NCBI RefSeq assembly: GCF_900167555.1
Contig: NZ_FUYF01000013.1
Coordinates: 1 to 64,000 of the forward strand
Direction: 5' to 3'
Origin: Gemmiger formicilis
GTDB taxonomy: Bacteria > Bacillota > Clostridia > Oscillospirales > Ruminococcaceae
DNA length: 64,000 nucleotides
Positions 50,003 through 59,007 of the stretch are shown one piece after another. Every line of letters starts with the position of its first letter. The stretch's first letter is position 1. Both the position numbers and the translations under genes were made by a program. Under the pieces are notes generated by a model. That model was not told the DNA's origin, did no database searches, and saw only the letters and a program-made list of their open reading frames with translations.

Positions 50003-50149
50003 CTCCTAAGCGTGGGGCCGGAGGTTCAAATCCTCTCTGGGACGCCAGAAAGCACCGCTGCAAGCCTTTTTTCGGGGCTTGCAGCGTTTTTGTTTTCTCC
50101 TTCTCCCGGTAATTTCACTTCTGTTACCGGGAGATTTTTATACGCCGCA
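50003..50149 (+). repeat. Right attachment repeat (attR): copy of tRNA-Arg 3' half and terminator
   Basis: It repeats 45728-45875 with a small number of differences; the first 46 bases are identical. The second hairpin is intact here (CCCGGTAA/TTACCGGG then AGATTTTT) but mismatched in the left copy. It is not a functional tRNA, because the D-arm and 5' acceptor are missing. Confidence 0.85.
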
Positions 50150-50254
50150 AGCTTTTTTGTGACGGCGTTGGATTCGGCAAGGACGCATTGTTTACAATTT
50201 GGCGGTGGATTATCCCGCGCAGGGTGTGGTACAATATAAACTACACTGAAAATG

Positions 50255-50333
50255 CAGGGGCCGATGCTCACCATCGACCCGTGAACCTTGCGGCGGCCGC
50301 TATGTGCCGCGGGCGAACCATGTCCGCCCTTAC
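50255..50333. repeat. Opposed pair of palindromic units upstream of bsh
   Basis: A forward-like unit at 50255-50280 (GGCCGATG-CTCAC-CATCG, decayed) and a reverse unit at 50309-50333 (GGGCGAAC-CAT-GTCCGCCC, one mismatch). Confidence 0.65.
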
Positions 50334-50388
50334 ATTCTCGACGCAGGAAAGCCGCGCTGCATCTATTATAATTAAAGGGGTGTTTACC

Positions 50389-51363
50389 ATGTGTACAGCT
50401 GCAACCTATACAACCGACAGTTTCTACTTTGGCCGCAATCTCGATTATGAATTTTCCTACGGTGACGAGGTCACCGTCACGCCGCGGGCCTACCCGTTTA
50501 GCCTGCGCTGCATGGGGGACTTCCGCACAAAATATGCGATGATCGGCATGGCCTACGTGGCGGGGGAGTACCCCCTCTACTATGACGCCGTCAATGAGAA
50601 GGGCCTGGGCATCGCAGGGCTGAACTTTGTCGGCAATGCAATCTACCACCCGGCGCAGGATGGCAAAAGCAACGTCGCCCAGTTTGAGCTGATCCCCTGG
50701 CTGCTGGGCAGCTGTGCGACGCTGGCCGAGGCGCGCACGCTGCTTGCAAAAACCAACATCGTCAATATCCCGTTCAGTGAGCAGCTGCCCCTCGCGCAGC
50801 TGCACTGGCTCATTGCCGACAAAACGGGGAGCATCGTGGTGGAGTCCACCGCCGACGGCCTGCACATCTACGATAACCCCGTCGGTGTACTGACGAACAA
50901 TCCGCCGTTCCCGCAGCAGCTTTTCGCACTGAACAACTACCGCGCACTCTCGCCGCGCACGCCTGCGGTTGCGTTTGCGGACGGCCTTGACCTGCCCGTC
51001 TACAGCCGCGGCCTCGGCGCACTGGGCCTGCCGGGCGATCTGTCCAGCCAGTCCCGCTTTGTGCGCGCGGCCTTTGTGCGGATGAACGCGAAATCCGGCA
51101 GCAGCGAGGCCGAGAGCGTCGGGCAGTTCTTCCACATCCTGCACGCTGTCGAGCAGCAGCGCGGCTGCTGTGAGCTGGACGGCGGCAAGTACGAGATCAC
51201 GCTCTACACAAGCTGCTGCAACGCTGACAAGGGCATTTACTACTATACGACCTACGGCAACCACCAGATCACTGCCGTCGATATGCACCGGGAAAACCTT
51301 GACGGGGACAGGCTGGTCCGCTATCCGCTGGTGCAGGGCGAACAAATTGCGCTGCAAAACTGA
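50389..51363 (+). CDS. bsh: Bile salt hydrolase (choloylglycine hydrolase, Ntn family)
   Basis: A 324-residue linear amide hydrolase. It deconjugates glycine- or taurine-linked bile acids. The catalytic nucleophile is C2, exposed after Met removal (MCTAATY). Also present are R16 and D19 (FGRNLDYE), NEKGLGIAGLNF, LTNNPPF (substrate Asn) and SQSRFVRAAF (catalytic Arg). There is no signal peptide, so it is cytoplasmic as usual for BSH. AAAGGGG lies before the ATG at 50389; the in-frame upstream extension runs through repeat units and was rejected. The nearest relative could instead be a penicillin V acylase, but the NNPPF and N-terminal pattern fit BSH. It implies exposure to bile, i.e. an intestinal habitat. 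Confidence 0.9.
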   Translation: MCTAATYTTDSFYFGRNLDYEFSYGDEVTVTPRAYPFSLRCMGDFRTKYAMIGMAYVAGEYPLYYDAVNEKGLGIAGLNFVGNAIYHPAQDGKSNVAQFELIPWLLGSCATLAEARTLLAKTNIVNIPFSEQLPLAQLHWLIADKTGSIVVESTADGLHIYDNPVGVLTNNPPFPQQLFALNNYRALSPRTPAVAFADGLDLPVYSRGLGALGLPGDLSSQSRFVRAAFVRMNAKSGSSEAESVGQFFHILHAVEQQRGCCELDGGKYEITLYTSCCNADKGIYYYTTYGNHQITAVDMHRENLDGDRLVRYPLVQGEQIALQN

Positions 51364-51391
51364 TTTTACACCCAAAACGTGAAAAAAGCGC

Positions 51392-51420
51392 TTGCAACGT
51401 GCGGCAAACTATGCTATACT
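51392..51420 (+). promoter_or_regulatory. Promoter of secG
   Basis: TTGCAA (51392-51397), a 17-base spacer and TATACT (51415-51420). Confidence 0.8.
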
Positions 51421-51484
51421 GTACGGTGCATGAGACTTTTCACGTCACGACGGCGTGGATAGAAATAGAAGGAGTGCTAATCTA

Positions 51485-51733
51485 ATGAACTGGTATGAGA
51501 TCGTTCTCGGCGTCGTCCTCATCGCCGTGTCCGTGTTGATCGTTGTTTTCACCCTCGCGCAGGAGCAGAAGGGCCAGGGCCTGTCCGGCGCGATCATGGG
51601 CGAAAGCTCCGCCACGATGGCAGCAGGCCGTGAGCGCGGCGTGGACGCCAAGCTGGCCAAGCTGACCAAGATCTGCGGCGTCGTTTTCTTTGTCGTCACG
51701 CTGGTCGTCTGCGTTTTGAGCGCGCGCCTGTGA
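51485..51733 (+). CDS. secG: Preprotein translocase subunit SecG
   Basis: An 82-residue protein with two membrane helices (about residues 4-24 and 58-78) and the conserved loop QEQKGQGLSGAIMGESSATMAAGRERGVDAKLAKLT between them. It assists SecYE-SecA protein export. AGAAGGAG precedes the ATG at 51485. It is followed by a terminator and then rnr, a gene order common in Firmicutes. Confidence 0.93.
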   Translation: MNWYEIVLGVVLIAVSVLIVVFTLAQEQKGQGLSGAIMGESSATMAAGRERGVDAKLAKLTKICGVVFFVVTLVVCVLSARL

Positions 51734-51759
51734 TTTTGGCAGGGTAACAAAGATGAAAA

Positions 51760-51811
51760 GGGTCCGCCAAGCGCTTTGGCTTTGTAAGCAGCGCCCCGGC
51801 GGACCGTTTTT
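51760..51811 (+). terminator. Terminator between secG and rnr
   Basis: GGTCCGCC (51760-51767) pairs with GGCGGACC (51797-51804), with an inner AGCGC stem, followed by GTTTTTTG. Confidence 0.85.
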
Positions 51812-51875
51812 TGTGGATGTATATAAGGGTAGGGCACCGTCGGATGGCGGTGCGACGTAAATTAAAGGAGCAACT

Positions 51876-54011
51876 ATGACACCGTTACAGAAATCTATTT
51901 TAAACGCAGTCAAGCGCCGTCCCATGACGCTGCGCGAACTGCAGAACAACCTGCAGGTGGACAACTCCCGCCTGCGCACCACCGTTTCCGCGATGGTCGC
52001 CACCGGCGAGCTGTCGATGCGCAACGGCACCTATGTGCCCGGCTTTGCGACCTATGAGAATGCTGCGGCCCCCAACACGATTCCCTGCACGCTCGTCAAG
52101 CTGGCCGCGCGCTTCGGCTTTGCCAGCCGCGACGACGGCGAGGGCGACATCTTCATCCCGGGCCGCGCGCTGCACGGCGCAATGCCCAACGATAAGATCA
52201 ACGTCAAGCTGTTCGACCACCCGCGCGTGGAGGGTTCCTCCGAGGGCGAGGTCGTCGAGGTCACGGTCCCGAACAACCGCTTTGCGGGCACGGTCTGCCT
52301 GTCCGAGGATGGCCGCATGGCCGTGGAACCGGACGGCTGCCGCGACGTGAAGTTCCTGCTGGCCAAGCAGGGGAGCGAGGGCGTGCACCTGGGCGACAAG
52401 GTCGGCTTCCTCATCACCCACCGCGGCAACCGCCACAGCGACCACCGCGCCGCCGTTGTCGAGAAATTCGGTTCCTCCGACTATGCGTCCGAGTGTGCCA
52501 AGGCCATCCTGTATGGCCGCAGCGTCCGCCAGGAGTTCCCGCCGGAGGTGCTGGCGGAGGCCCACGCCTACGACAACGCCACGATTGACCCCACCGAGGC
52601 CGCGAAGCGCCTGGACCTGCGCGGCATTCCAATCTTCACGATTGACTCCGCCGAGACGAAGGACATCGACGACGCCATCAGCCTGCAGAAGCTGGACGAC
52701 GGCTACGAGTTGGGCGTTCACATTGCCGACGTCAGCCACTATGTCCGCCCCGGCTCCGCGCTGAATGAGGAAGCGTTCGAGCGCGCGACGAGCATTTACT
52801 ACGCCGACAAGGTCATCCCGATGCTGCCGACCCAGCTGTCCAACGGCATCTGCTCGCTGAACGAGGGCGAGGACCGCCTGGCGTTCTCCTGTCTGATGCG
52901 ACTGGACGAGAACGGCGAGATCCGCAGCTACAAGTTCGTCAAGAGCGTCATCTGCAGCCGCGTCAAGGGCGTGTACAAGGAGATCAACGCCCTGCTGGAG
53001 CCCCCGGAATCTGAAACAGACGCCGACCTGACCGACCTCAAGACGAAATATGAGGCCGTGCTTGACCAGCTGCCCACGATGGACGAGCTGTACCGCAAGC
53101 GTCTGGTCCTGCGCAAGGCCCGCGGCGCCATGGATATTGAGTCCAACGAGGCTAAGCTCGTCATGGACGAGAACGGACGCTGCATCGACATTGTCAAGCG
53201 TGACCGCGGCACGTCCGAGTGCATGATCGAGGAGTTCATGCTGCTGGCGAACCAGTGCGCCGCCAACGCGGGCCGCACGAACAAGGCCCCGTTCGTCTAC
53301 CGCGTGCACGAGGCCCCCGACGCCGAGAAGATGGAGAAGCTGTCCGCCACGCTGTTGGCCTGCGGTCTGAACGCCAAGTTCAAGAACCCCATCCCGACGC
53401 AGCTCGAGCTGGCGGCCCTGCTGGACGAGACCCGCGGCCAGCCCATCCAGATCCCCGTCCACACCGGCATTCTGCGCAGTATGCAGAAGGCCCGCTACGC
53501 CCCGCAGCCTCTGGGCCACTACGGTCTGGTGCTGGCGGACTACGCCCACTTCACCAGCCCCATCCGCCGCTACCCCGATTTGGCGATTCATCGTATTTTG
53601 ACCGAGATGCTGAACGGTGTCTCCGCCAGCCAGCTGCAGCGCGACTTCAACGAGTTTGCCCAGCAGGCCAGCGAGAAGTCCAGCAAGCAGGAGGTCGCCG
53701 CCGTGCGCATTGAGCGCGATGTCGAGGACCTGTACAAGGCCGAGTACATGCACAATCATCTCGGTGAGGTCTACACCGGCACGGTGGCCGGCATCACGCC
53801 ACGCGGCGTCTTTGTCGAGCTGGACAACACGGTGGAGGGCTTTGTCCCCGCCGCGCAGCTCTGCAAGGGTGAACCGCAGGTCATCGACGGCGTCAGCATG
53901 CTGGACCCGCTGACCGGCAAGAGCTGGATGCTGGGTTCTTCCATGAAGATCCAGGTCGCCGCCGCCGATGTGGCGCTGGGCCGTATTGATTTTGAATATA
54001 TGGTGGAGTAA
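51876..54011 (+). CDS. rnr: Ribonuclease R
   Basis: A 711-residue 3'-to-5' exoribonuclease of the RNB family. An N-terminal winged helix (TLRELQNNLQVDNSRLRTTVSAMVATGEL) and two cold-shock domains precede the RNB catalytic core. The core shows IDSAETKDIDDAISLQKLDDGYELGVHIADVSHYV (metal-binding Asp cluster) and HFTSPIRRYPDLAIHRIL. The C-terminal S1 domain is VYTGTVAGITPRGVFVELDNTVEGFV. It degrades structured RNA and takes part in trans-translation quality control. TAAAGGAG precedes the ATG. No smpB follows. Confidence 0.96.
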   Translation: MTPLQKSILNAVKRRPMTLRELQNNLQVDNSRLRTTVSAMVATGELSMRNGTYVPGFATYENAAAPNTIPCTLVKLAARFGFASRDDGEGDIFIPGRALHGAMPNDKINVKLFDHPRVEGSSEGEVVEVTVPNNRFAGTVCLSEDGRMAVEPDGCRDVKFLLAKQGSEGVHLGDKVGFLITHRGNRHSDHRAAVVEKFGSSDYASECAKAILYGRSVRQEFPPEVLAEAHAYDNATIDPTEAAKRLDLRGIPIFTIDSAETKDIDDAISLQKLDDGYELGVHIADVSHYVRPGSALNEEAFERATSIYYADKVIPMLPTQLSNGICSLNEGEDRLAFSCLMRLDENGEIRSYKFVKSVICSRVKGVYKEINALLEPPESETDADLTDLKTKYEAVLDQLPTMDELYRKRLVLRKARGAMDIESNEAKLVMDENGRCIDIVKRDRGTSECMIEEFMLLANQCAANAGRTNKAPFVYRVHEAPDAEKMEKLSATLLACGLNAKFKNPIPTQLELAALLDETRGQPIQIPVHTGILRSMQKARYAPQPLGHYGLVLADYAHFTSPIRRYPDLAIHRILTEMLNGVSASQLQRDFNEFAQQASEKSSKQEVAAVRIERDVEDLYKAEYMHNHLGEVYTGTVAGITPRGVFVELDNTVEGFVPAAQLCKGEPQVIDGVSMLDPLTGKSWMLGSSMKIQVAAADVALGRIDFEYMVE

Positions 54012-54031
54012 TTTCCCACGCCATACAATAG

Positions 54032-54066
54032 AAAACTCCCTGTCCGCACCGGGCAGGGAGTTTTTT
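54032..54066 (+). terminator. Terminator of rnr
   Basis: AAACTCCCTG and CAGGGAGTTT form a stem ending in TTTTTT. It also stands just after the end of the converging MATE gene. Confidence 0.88.
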
Positions 54067-54071
54067 GCGTC

Positions 54072-55427
54072 TTATATCACCTTATGCTCCATCCATTTTC
54101 CACGGGCAAACCGCACAAGGAAACACAGGCTGCGGCAGATCCAGTCGATGAACATACCGAACCAGACGCCGGTCAGTCCTAAGTGGAACTGCAGAACGAA
54201 GATATAGCTCAGAATCACGCGGAACAGCCACATGCTGACGATGCTGACCGACATCGTAAACTTGGCGTCGCCGCCCGCGCGCAGGGCGTTGGGCAGGGTA
54301 AAGCTCGTCGCCCAGAAGAAGATGCTGAACAGGTTGAACCAGTGGACCACGTGGGTACACATGGCGGATGCCTCCGCCGAGAGGTTGAACCAAGTCACGA
54401 CCTCGGGCATCAGGAAGAACAGTGCCGCGTTCGTGACGGCCAGCCCTGTGATGGCGATGCCCAGCAGCGTGACGGAATAACGCTGCGCCTGCTTTTTCTC
54501 GCCTGCGCCAAGGCACTGCCCGATGACCGGGATCGTGGCAAGGCTCATCGTGTTGCCGGGGATGTTCGCCAGCGTCGAGACCGAGTTTGCCACGGCATTA
54601 GCCGCGATGGCCGTGGTGCCTAAGGTAGACGTCAGGCTGCTGACACACAGCTTGCCGATCTGGAACATGCCGTTTTCCAGACCCGACGGGATGCCGATGG
54701 ACAAAATCTGCATGATGGGCCTGCGCCGGGGCCGCAGGTCAGCGAAGCGCTGCACGCGCAGGGGATTGTGCAGGTCCTGGTTCTGCCACAGGATGAACAC
54801 CGCGGCGAACACACGCCCAATCAGCGTGGCCAGCGCCGCGCCGATAACGCCCATGCCGAAACCGTAGATCAGCAGCGCGTTGCCCGCAATGTTGATGACG
54901 TTCATGACAAGGCTGGCCAGCATACTGATGCGGCTGTTGCCCTGCGCACGGAACAGTGCCGCGCCGCCGTTGTACAGGCCGATGAAGGGGTAGGACACCG
55001 CACTGATAAGGAAGTACTGCTGCGCAAACCGCATGACATCCTCATCAATGCTGCCGAACACCATCCGAAGGATCGGGCGGGAGAGCAGCATACAGACAAC
55101 ACCCACCGCAACCGTAGAGATGCCCAGCACGCTGTACAGCTGGGCGGCGCTGCGGCTGGCGTTTTCCTCATCCCGGCGGCCCAGATACTGGCTGGCAATG
55201 ACCGCACCGCCGGTAGCCAGCGCGGACAAAATCTGAATAATCAAAATATTCAGGCTGTCCACCAGCGATACGCTGGAGACAGCGGCCTCACCCACACCGG
55301 CGACCATCAGCGTGTCGGCCATGCCCATCGTGACGCTTAATGTCTGCTCCAGCAGCAGGGGCCAGATCAGGGTGAACAGCGCCCGCTTGGTAAACAGGGG
55401 ACCTTGTGATTTTGCAGTGGCTGTCAT
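54072..55427 (-). CDS. MATE-family multidrug efflux transporter
   Basis: A 451-residue protein with twelve membrane helices in two similar halves. The N-terminus (RALFTLIWPLLLEQTLSVTMGMADTLMVAGVGEAAVSSVSLVDSL) and the repeat at the start of the second half (LSIGIPSGLENGMFQIGKL) are typical of MATE antiporters, which expel cationic drugs using sodium or protons. Convergent with rnr. The start has no overlapping gene, and the substrate is not determined. Confidence 0.9.
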   Translation of the reverse strand: MTATAKSQGPLFTKRALFTLIWPLLLEQTLSVTMGMADTLMVAGVGEAAVSSVSLVDSLNILIIQILSALATGGAVIASQYLGRRDEENASRSAAQLYSVLGISTVAVGVVCMLLSRPILRMVFGSIDEDVMRFAQQYFLISAVSYPFIGLYNGGAALFRAQGNSRISMLASLVMNVINIAGNALLIYGFGMGVIGAALATLIGRVFAAVFILWQNQDLHNPLRVQRFADLRPRRRPIMQILSIGIPSGLENGMFQIGKLCVSSLTSTLGTTAIAANAVANSVSTLANIPGNTMSLATIPVIGQCLGAGEKKQAQRYSVTLLGIAITGLAVTNAALFFLMPEVVTWFNLSAEASAMCTHVVHWFNLFSIFFWATSFTLPNALRAGGDAKFTMSVSIVSMWLFRVILSYIFVLQFHLGLTGVWFGMFIDWICRSLCFLVRFARGKWMEHKVI

Positions 55428-55602
55428 GGTAAACTCCCATCCTCTTTTACTTGGATTTTACCATTAGTATACAGCAAAATCTATGCGAAATCAAGGATTT
55501 GACACTTGTACAAAAAATGCCAGCGGACGCTGTAACTGCGCCCTGTACAGCAAAAATCCGCAAAAATCAAATCGCAAGGATTTTGCCCACTTTTGCGGCG
55601 GC

Positions 55603-55637
55603 AAAAAGCCCCGGCCACAAAAGCTGGTGGCCGGGGC
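55603..55637 (-). terminator. Terminator of the alcohol dehydrogenase gene
   Basis: On the minus strand GCCCCGGCCA and TGGCCGGGGC form a perfect 10-bp stem followed by TTTTTGCC. Confidence 0.9.
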
Positions 55638-55678
55638 GGATCATGCGGCGGCTTGCAGGAGCCGCAGAGGGGCGGTGG

Positions 55679-56896
55679 TTAGAAGTCGACCTCGGTGTCG
55701 TAGTAGCAGCACTTCAGCAGCTTTTCCATCTCCTCCTGGGTCGGCTGGCGCGGGTTGGAGCCGGTGCAGGCATCGGCAATCGCGTTCTTTGCAATCTCGG
55801 GCAGTCTCTCGAGGAATACGTTCTCGGGGACAAAGCCCTGCTCGGCGGGGTAGGAGTCGGGGCCGTAGTGGCCGATGCAGTGCGGAATGTTCAGATCGTC
55901 GTTCATGCCGCGCAGATACTGGATGAGCAGCGCGACCTTCTCGTCGTCGTTCCCGCCGCCCAGGTGCATCTTGTCGGCAATGACGCCGTAGCGTGCCTTG
56001 GCGGTGGGATCCTTCGCGTTGTAGGCGATGACCTTGGGCAGGTACATGGCGTTGGCTGCGCCGTGGATGATGTGTGCGCCGTAATCGGCAAACGCCGCGC
56101 CGGTCTTGTGGGCCATGCTGTGTACGATGCCGAGCAGCGCGTTCGAGAACGCCATACCGGCCAGGCACTGGGCATTGTGCATCGCGTCGCGCTTATCCAT
56201 ATCGCCGTTGTAGCTGCCGACCAGATCCGCCTGGATCATCTCGATGGCGTGCAGGGCCAACGGGTCGGTAAAGTCGCAGTTCGCGGTGGAAACGTAGGCC
56301 TCGATGGCGTGGGTCATGGCGTCCATGCCGGTGTGGGCGACGAGCTTCTTGGGCATCGTGTGGGCCAGCTCGGGGTCAACGATGGCGACATCGGGCGTGA
56401 TCTCAAAGTCGGCGATGGGGTACTTGATGCCCTTCTGGTAATCGGTGATGATCGAGAAGGCCGTGACCTCGGTGGCCGTACCGGAGGTGGAGGAGATGGC
56501 GCAGAAGTGGGCCTTGCGGCGCAGCGGCGGGATGCCGAACACCTTGCACATATCCTCAAACGTGATGTCGGGGTACTCGTACTTGATCCACATGGCCTTG
56601 GCTGCGTCGATGGGGGAGCCGCCGCCGATTGCGACGATCCAGTCGGGCTGGAACTTTTCCATGGCGGCAGCACCCTTCATGACCGTCTCCACGGACGGGT
56701 CGGGCTCGATGCCTTCAAACAGCTCTACCTCCATGCCGGCCTCTTTTAAGTAGGCCTCGGCGCGGTCCAGGAAGCCGAAGCGCTTCATCGAGCCGCCGCC
56801 GACGCAGATCATGGCGCGCTTGCCGGGCAGCGTTTTCAACGCTTCCAGCGCGTGGGGGCCGTGGTAAAGGTCACGGGGTAAAGTAAATCTAGCCAT
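55679..56896 (-). CDS. Iron-containing alcohol dehydrogenase (AdhE C-terminal-domain-like)
   Basis: A 405-residue group III alcohol dehydrogenase resembling the stand-alone form of the AdhE C-terminal domain: FTLPRDLYHG, GGGSMKRFGFLDRAEAYLKEAGMEVELFEGIEPDPSVETVMKG, AIGGGSPIDAAKAMW, SSTSGTATEVTAFSIITD. Metal ligands lie in GMDAMTHAIEAY and HSMAHKTGAAF...HGAANA. It probably reduces acetaldehyde or butyraldehyde to the alcohol with NAD(P)H at the end of fermentation. AAAGGAGGCAAA precedes the ATG at 56896. Two palindromes sit just after the promoter, which suggests redox- or metabolite-controlled repression. Confidence 0.9.
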   Translation of the reverse strand: MARFTLPRDLYHGPHALEALKTLPGKRAMICVGGGSMKRFGFLDRAEAYLKEAGMEVELFEGIEPDPSVETVMKGAAAMEKFQPDWIVAIGGGSPIDAAKAMWIKYEYPDITFEDMCKVFGIPPLRRKAHFCAISSTSGTATEVTAFSIITDYQKGIKYPIADFEITPDVAIVDPELAHTMPKKLVAHTGMDAMTHAIEAYVSTANCDFTDPLALHAIEMIQADLVGSYNGDMDKRDAMHNAQCLAGMAFSNALLGIVHSMAHKTGAAFADYGAHIIHGAANAMYLPKVIAYNAKDPTAKARYGVIADKMHLGGGNDDEKVALLIQYLRGMNDDLNIPHCIGHYGPDSYPAEQGFVPENVFLERLPEIAKNAIADACTGSNPRQPTQEEMEKLLKCCYYDTEVDF

Positions 56897-56932
56897 AGGG
56901 TTTGCCTCCTTTAAAAATAGCTCTCTCGGACA

Positions 56933-56994
56933 TTGACAATTAAATGTCAAAATCTGTTATTAACAGTATACACCTTATGTGTCTAAACGGTCAA
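56933..56994 (-). promoter_or_regulatory. Promoter with two operator-like palindromes upstream of the alcohol dehydrogenase
   Basis: On the minus strand: TTGACC (56994-56989), an 18-base spacer and TATACT (56970-56965). Immediately downstream lie CTGTTA-T-TAACAG (56966-56954) and TTGACAATTAAATGTCAA (56950-56933, read on the plus strand). Palindromes covering the start site suggest repressor binding. They resemble but do not match the Rex consensus (TTGTTAA-N4-TTAACAA). Confidence 0.65.
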
Positions 56995-57083
56995 TCGACA
57001 ATACAGAGAATTTTCCGGCGATAATTCAGCATTTTGCCAGTGGAACACTCATAGGCTGTTCTATGGGGAAGGGGGCAGGAGCT

Positions 57084-58889
57084 ATGCGTCCGATCACGCC
57101 GCAGCAGAATACAAAAATGCGCCTGCGCATGCGGCTTTTGGCGGCGGTGCTGGCGGTGGGGTGCCTGGGCGGGCTGACGGTGCGGCTGTTTGTGCTGATG
57201 CTGCGCGACCCCGGCGGCTACGCGGCACGCGCCGCCGACCAGCAGCTGCGCGGGGCCACGCTGCCCGCCGCCCGCGGGGAGATCTATTCCGCCGACGGTA
57301 CGCTGCTGGCCGCCAGCGAGACCTGCTGGACCATCCGCGCCGCCCCGCGGGAGATGGCCGACGACGCCGTAGAACCGGCTGCGCGGGCGTTGAGCGAAAT
57401 TTTAGAGCTGGACTACGCCGATACGCTGGCCAAATTCAGCCAGCGAACCTCCAACGACTGCCTGCTGCGCCGCCGCGTGGATAAGACGATGGCCGACGCT
57501 GTGCGGGACTGGTGCCGGGCGAACGGTGTGGACGGCATACAAATTCGGCAGGATACCCGCCGCGTCTACCCACAGGGGGATTTTATGGGCGGCATTTTAG
57601 GCTTTACCGACGTGGACAACGCGGGCCTGTGGGGGCTGGAGCTGCGTTACAACGACGAATTGACCGGGCAGAACGGGCGCATCCTGACCGCCAAGAACGC
57701 CTGGGGCTACGATATGCCGACGCACTACCAGACGCTGGTGGACGCCGTGCCCGGCAGCACGCTGACGCTGACCATCGACGCGAACATTCAGCACTGGCTC
57801 GAAAGCGCACTGTCCGCCGCCGTGACGGAGCATCATGTGGCCGAGCGCGGCGTCGGCATCGTGATGGATGTCCACACCGGGGCCGTGCTGGCGATGTCCT
57901 GCCAGCCCGACTACGACCCGAACGCGCCGCGGACTCTTATAAATAAGGAAGTCCGTGACGCTGTGAATGCCCTGACCGGCGAGGAGCGCAGCGCCGCGCT
58001 GCAAAAGGCCCAGCAGGCACAGTGGCGCAACAAGGCCATCAGTGACCTGTATGAGCCGGGCAGCGTGTTCAAGCTCATCACGGCGTCGGCGGCGCTGGAC
58101 TCCGGGGCGTGTAAGGCCACGGACTATTTCACCTGCGCGGGTAAAATAACCGTCGCAGGCACGCGGTTCCGCTGTGCAAACGGGCATATCCACGGCACCG
58201 AGACCTTCGCCCGGGGGCTGGCTGTCAGCTGCAACCCCTGCTTTATCCAGATCGGTGCGCGGCTTGGAAAAGAACGCTTCTGCGATTACTTTGCGGCCTT
58301 CGGCCTGCGGGAGGCCACGGGCATCGACCTGCCGGGCGAGGTCAGGCGCAGCGAATACTACACGGCGGACCGGATGGGCCCGGTGGAGCTGGCGAGCTGC
58401 TCGTTCGGGCAGAGCAGCAAGGTCAGCTACCTGCAGATGCTCACGGCGGTCTGTGCGGTGGTAAACGGCGGCGAGCTGATGCAGCCCTACGTTGTGGCGA
58501 AAATCACGGCGCCTGACGGCACTGTTGTGAAGGAAGTGCAGCCGACGGTGAAGCGCCGCGTCATCAGCGCGGAGACCTCCGCCACGATGTGCCGCCTGAT
58601 GGAGGGTGTCGTTACAGGCGGCACGGGTAAGCAGGCCGCGCTGGCGGGCTACCGCATCGGCGGCAAGAGCGGCACGAGCCAGAAGCTGGACAGTGCCAAC
58701 GAGGGCGCGCGCATTGCGAGCTTTGTCTCCGTTGCGCCCATCGACGACCCCAAGGTCGCTGTGCTGGTCTGCCTGGATGAGCCCCACAGCTGGACGACGA
58801 GCGGCGGCGCGCTCTCCGGGCCGGTGTGCGCCGAGGTACTGGGAAAGGTGCTGCCGTATCTGGGGGTGGAGAGGGAAAGCGGCGAATAA
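57084..58889 (+). CDS. Class B penicillin-binding protein (FtsI/SpoVD-like transpeptidase)
   Basis: A 601-residue protein. It has an N-terminal membrane anchor (about residues 13-38), the class B dimerisation domain (residues about 50-240, starting RGEIYSADGTLLAAS) and a transpeptidase domain. The transpeptidase domain carries S327-x-x-K330 (EPGSVFKLI), S382-C-N384 and K528-S-G530 (GGKSGTS). It cross-links peptidoglycan, probably at the septum. There are no PASTA domains, which SpoVD usually has, so FtsI-like is the safer name. GGCAGGAGCT precedes the ATG at 57084. It is not in a dcw cluster here, so it may be a second copy with a specialised role. Confidence 0.88.
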   Translation: MRPITPQQNTKMRLRMRLLAAVLAVGCLGGLTVRLFVLMLRDPGGYAARAADQQLRGATLPAARGEIYSADGTLLAASETCWTIRAAPREMADDAVEPAARALSEILELDYADTLAKFSQRTSNDCLLRRRVDKTMADAVRDWCRANGVDGIQIRQDTRRVYPQGDFMGGILGFTDVDNAGLWGLELRYNDELTGQNGRILTAKNAWGYDMPTHYQTLVDAVPGSTLTLTIDANIQHWLESALSAAVTEHHVAERGVGIVMDVHTGAVLAMSCQPDYDPNAPRTLINKEVRDAVNALTGEERSAALQKAQQAQWRNKAISDLYEPGSVFKLITASAALDSGACKATDYFTCAGKITVAGTRFRCANGHIHGTETFARGLAVSCNPCFIQIGARLGKERFCDYFAAFGLREATGIDLPGEVRRSEYYTADRMGPVELASCSFGQSSKVSYLQMLTAVCAVVNGGELMQPYVVAKITAPDGTVVKEVQPTVKRRVISAETSATMCRLMEGVVTGGTGKQAALAGYRIGGKSGTSQKLDSANEGARIASFVSVAPIDDPKVAVLVCLDEPHSWTTSGGALSGPVCAEVLGKVLPYLGVERESGE

Positions 58890-58902
58890 AGACAGCCGGG
58901 CA

Positions 58903-58927
58903 CGGGCGGATATGGAATCCGCCCCTA
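58903..58927 (-). repeat. Single palindromic unit
   Basis: A reverse unit with core GGGCGGAT-ATGGA-ATCCGCCC followed by CCTAC. It lies between the PBP gene and the MarR promoter. Confidence 0.8.
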
Positions 58928-59007
58928 CGTTGAATCGGGAAAGCGCAGGGTGACGGGGCTCTGCCCGTTTGCCACTGCACTATACAAAAAACTCTGCGCC
59001 GTCCCTC

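Larger units (their letters stand above)
45728..50149. mobile_element. 4.3 kb A+T-rich genomic island integrated in tRNA-Arg(CCT)
   Basis: The island is bounded by direct repeats of the tRNA-Arg 3' half and its downstream terminator region (45728-45875 and 50003-50149). The interior is strikingly A+T-rich compared with the G+C-rich flanks, and codon use differs. Contents, all on the minus strand: an ECF-type sigma factor, a membrane protein, an ABC ATPase and an ABC permease, plus fragments at both ends. No intact integrase, relaxase or replication gene is present, so it is either a decayed element or one moved by enzymes supplied elsewhere. Confidence 0.85.

Noticed and set aside
50003-50048. 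A second tRNA-Arg gene
   Set aside because: Only the 3' half (from the anticodon loop on) is present. The D-arm and 5' acceptor strand are missing, so it is an attachment-site copy.
56933-56966. Rex operator
   Set aside because: Neither palindrome matches the TTGTTAA-N4-TTAACAA spacing; only a general repressor site is claimed.
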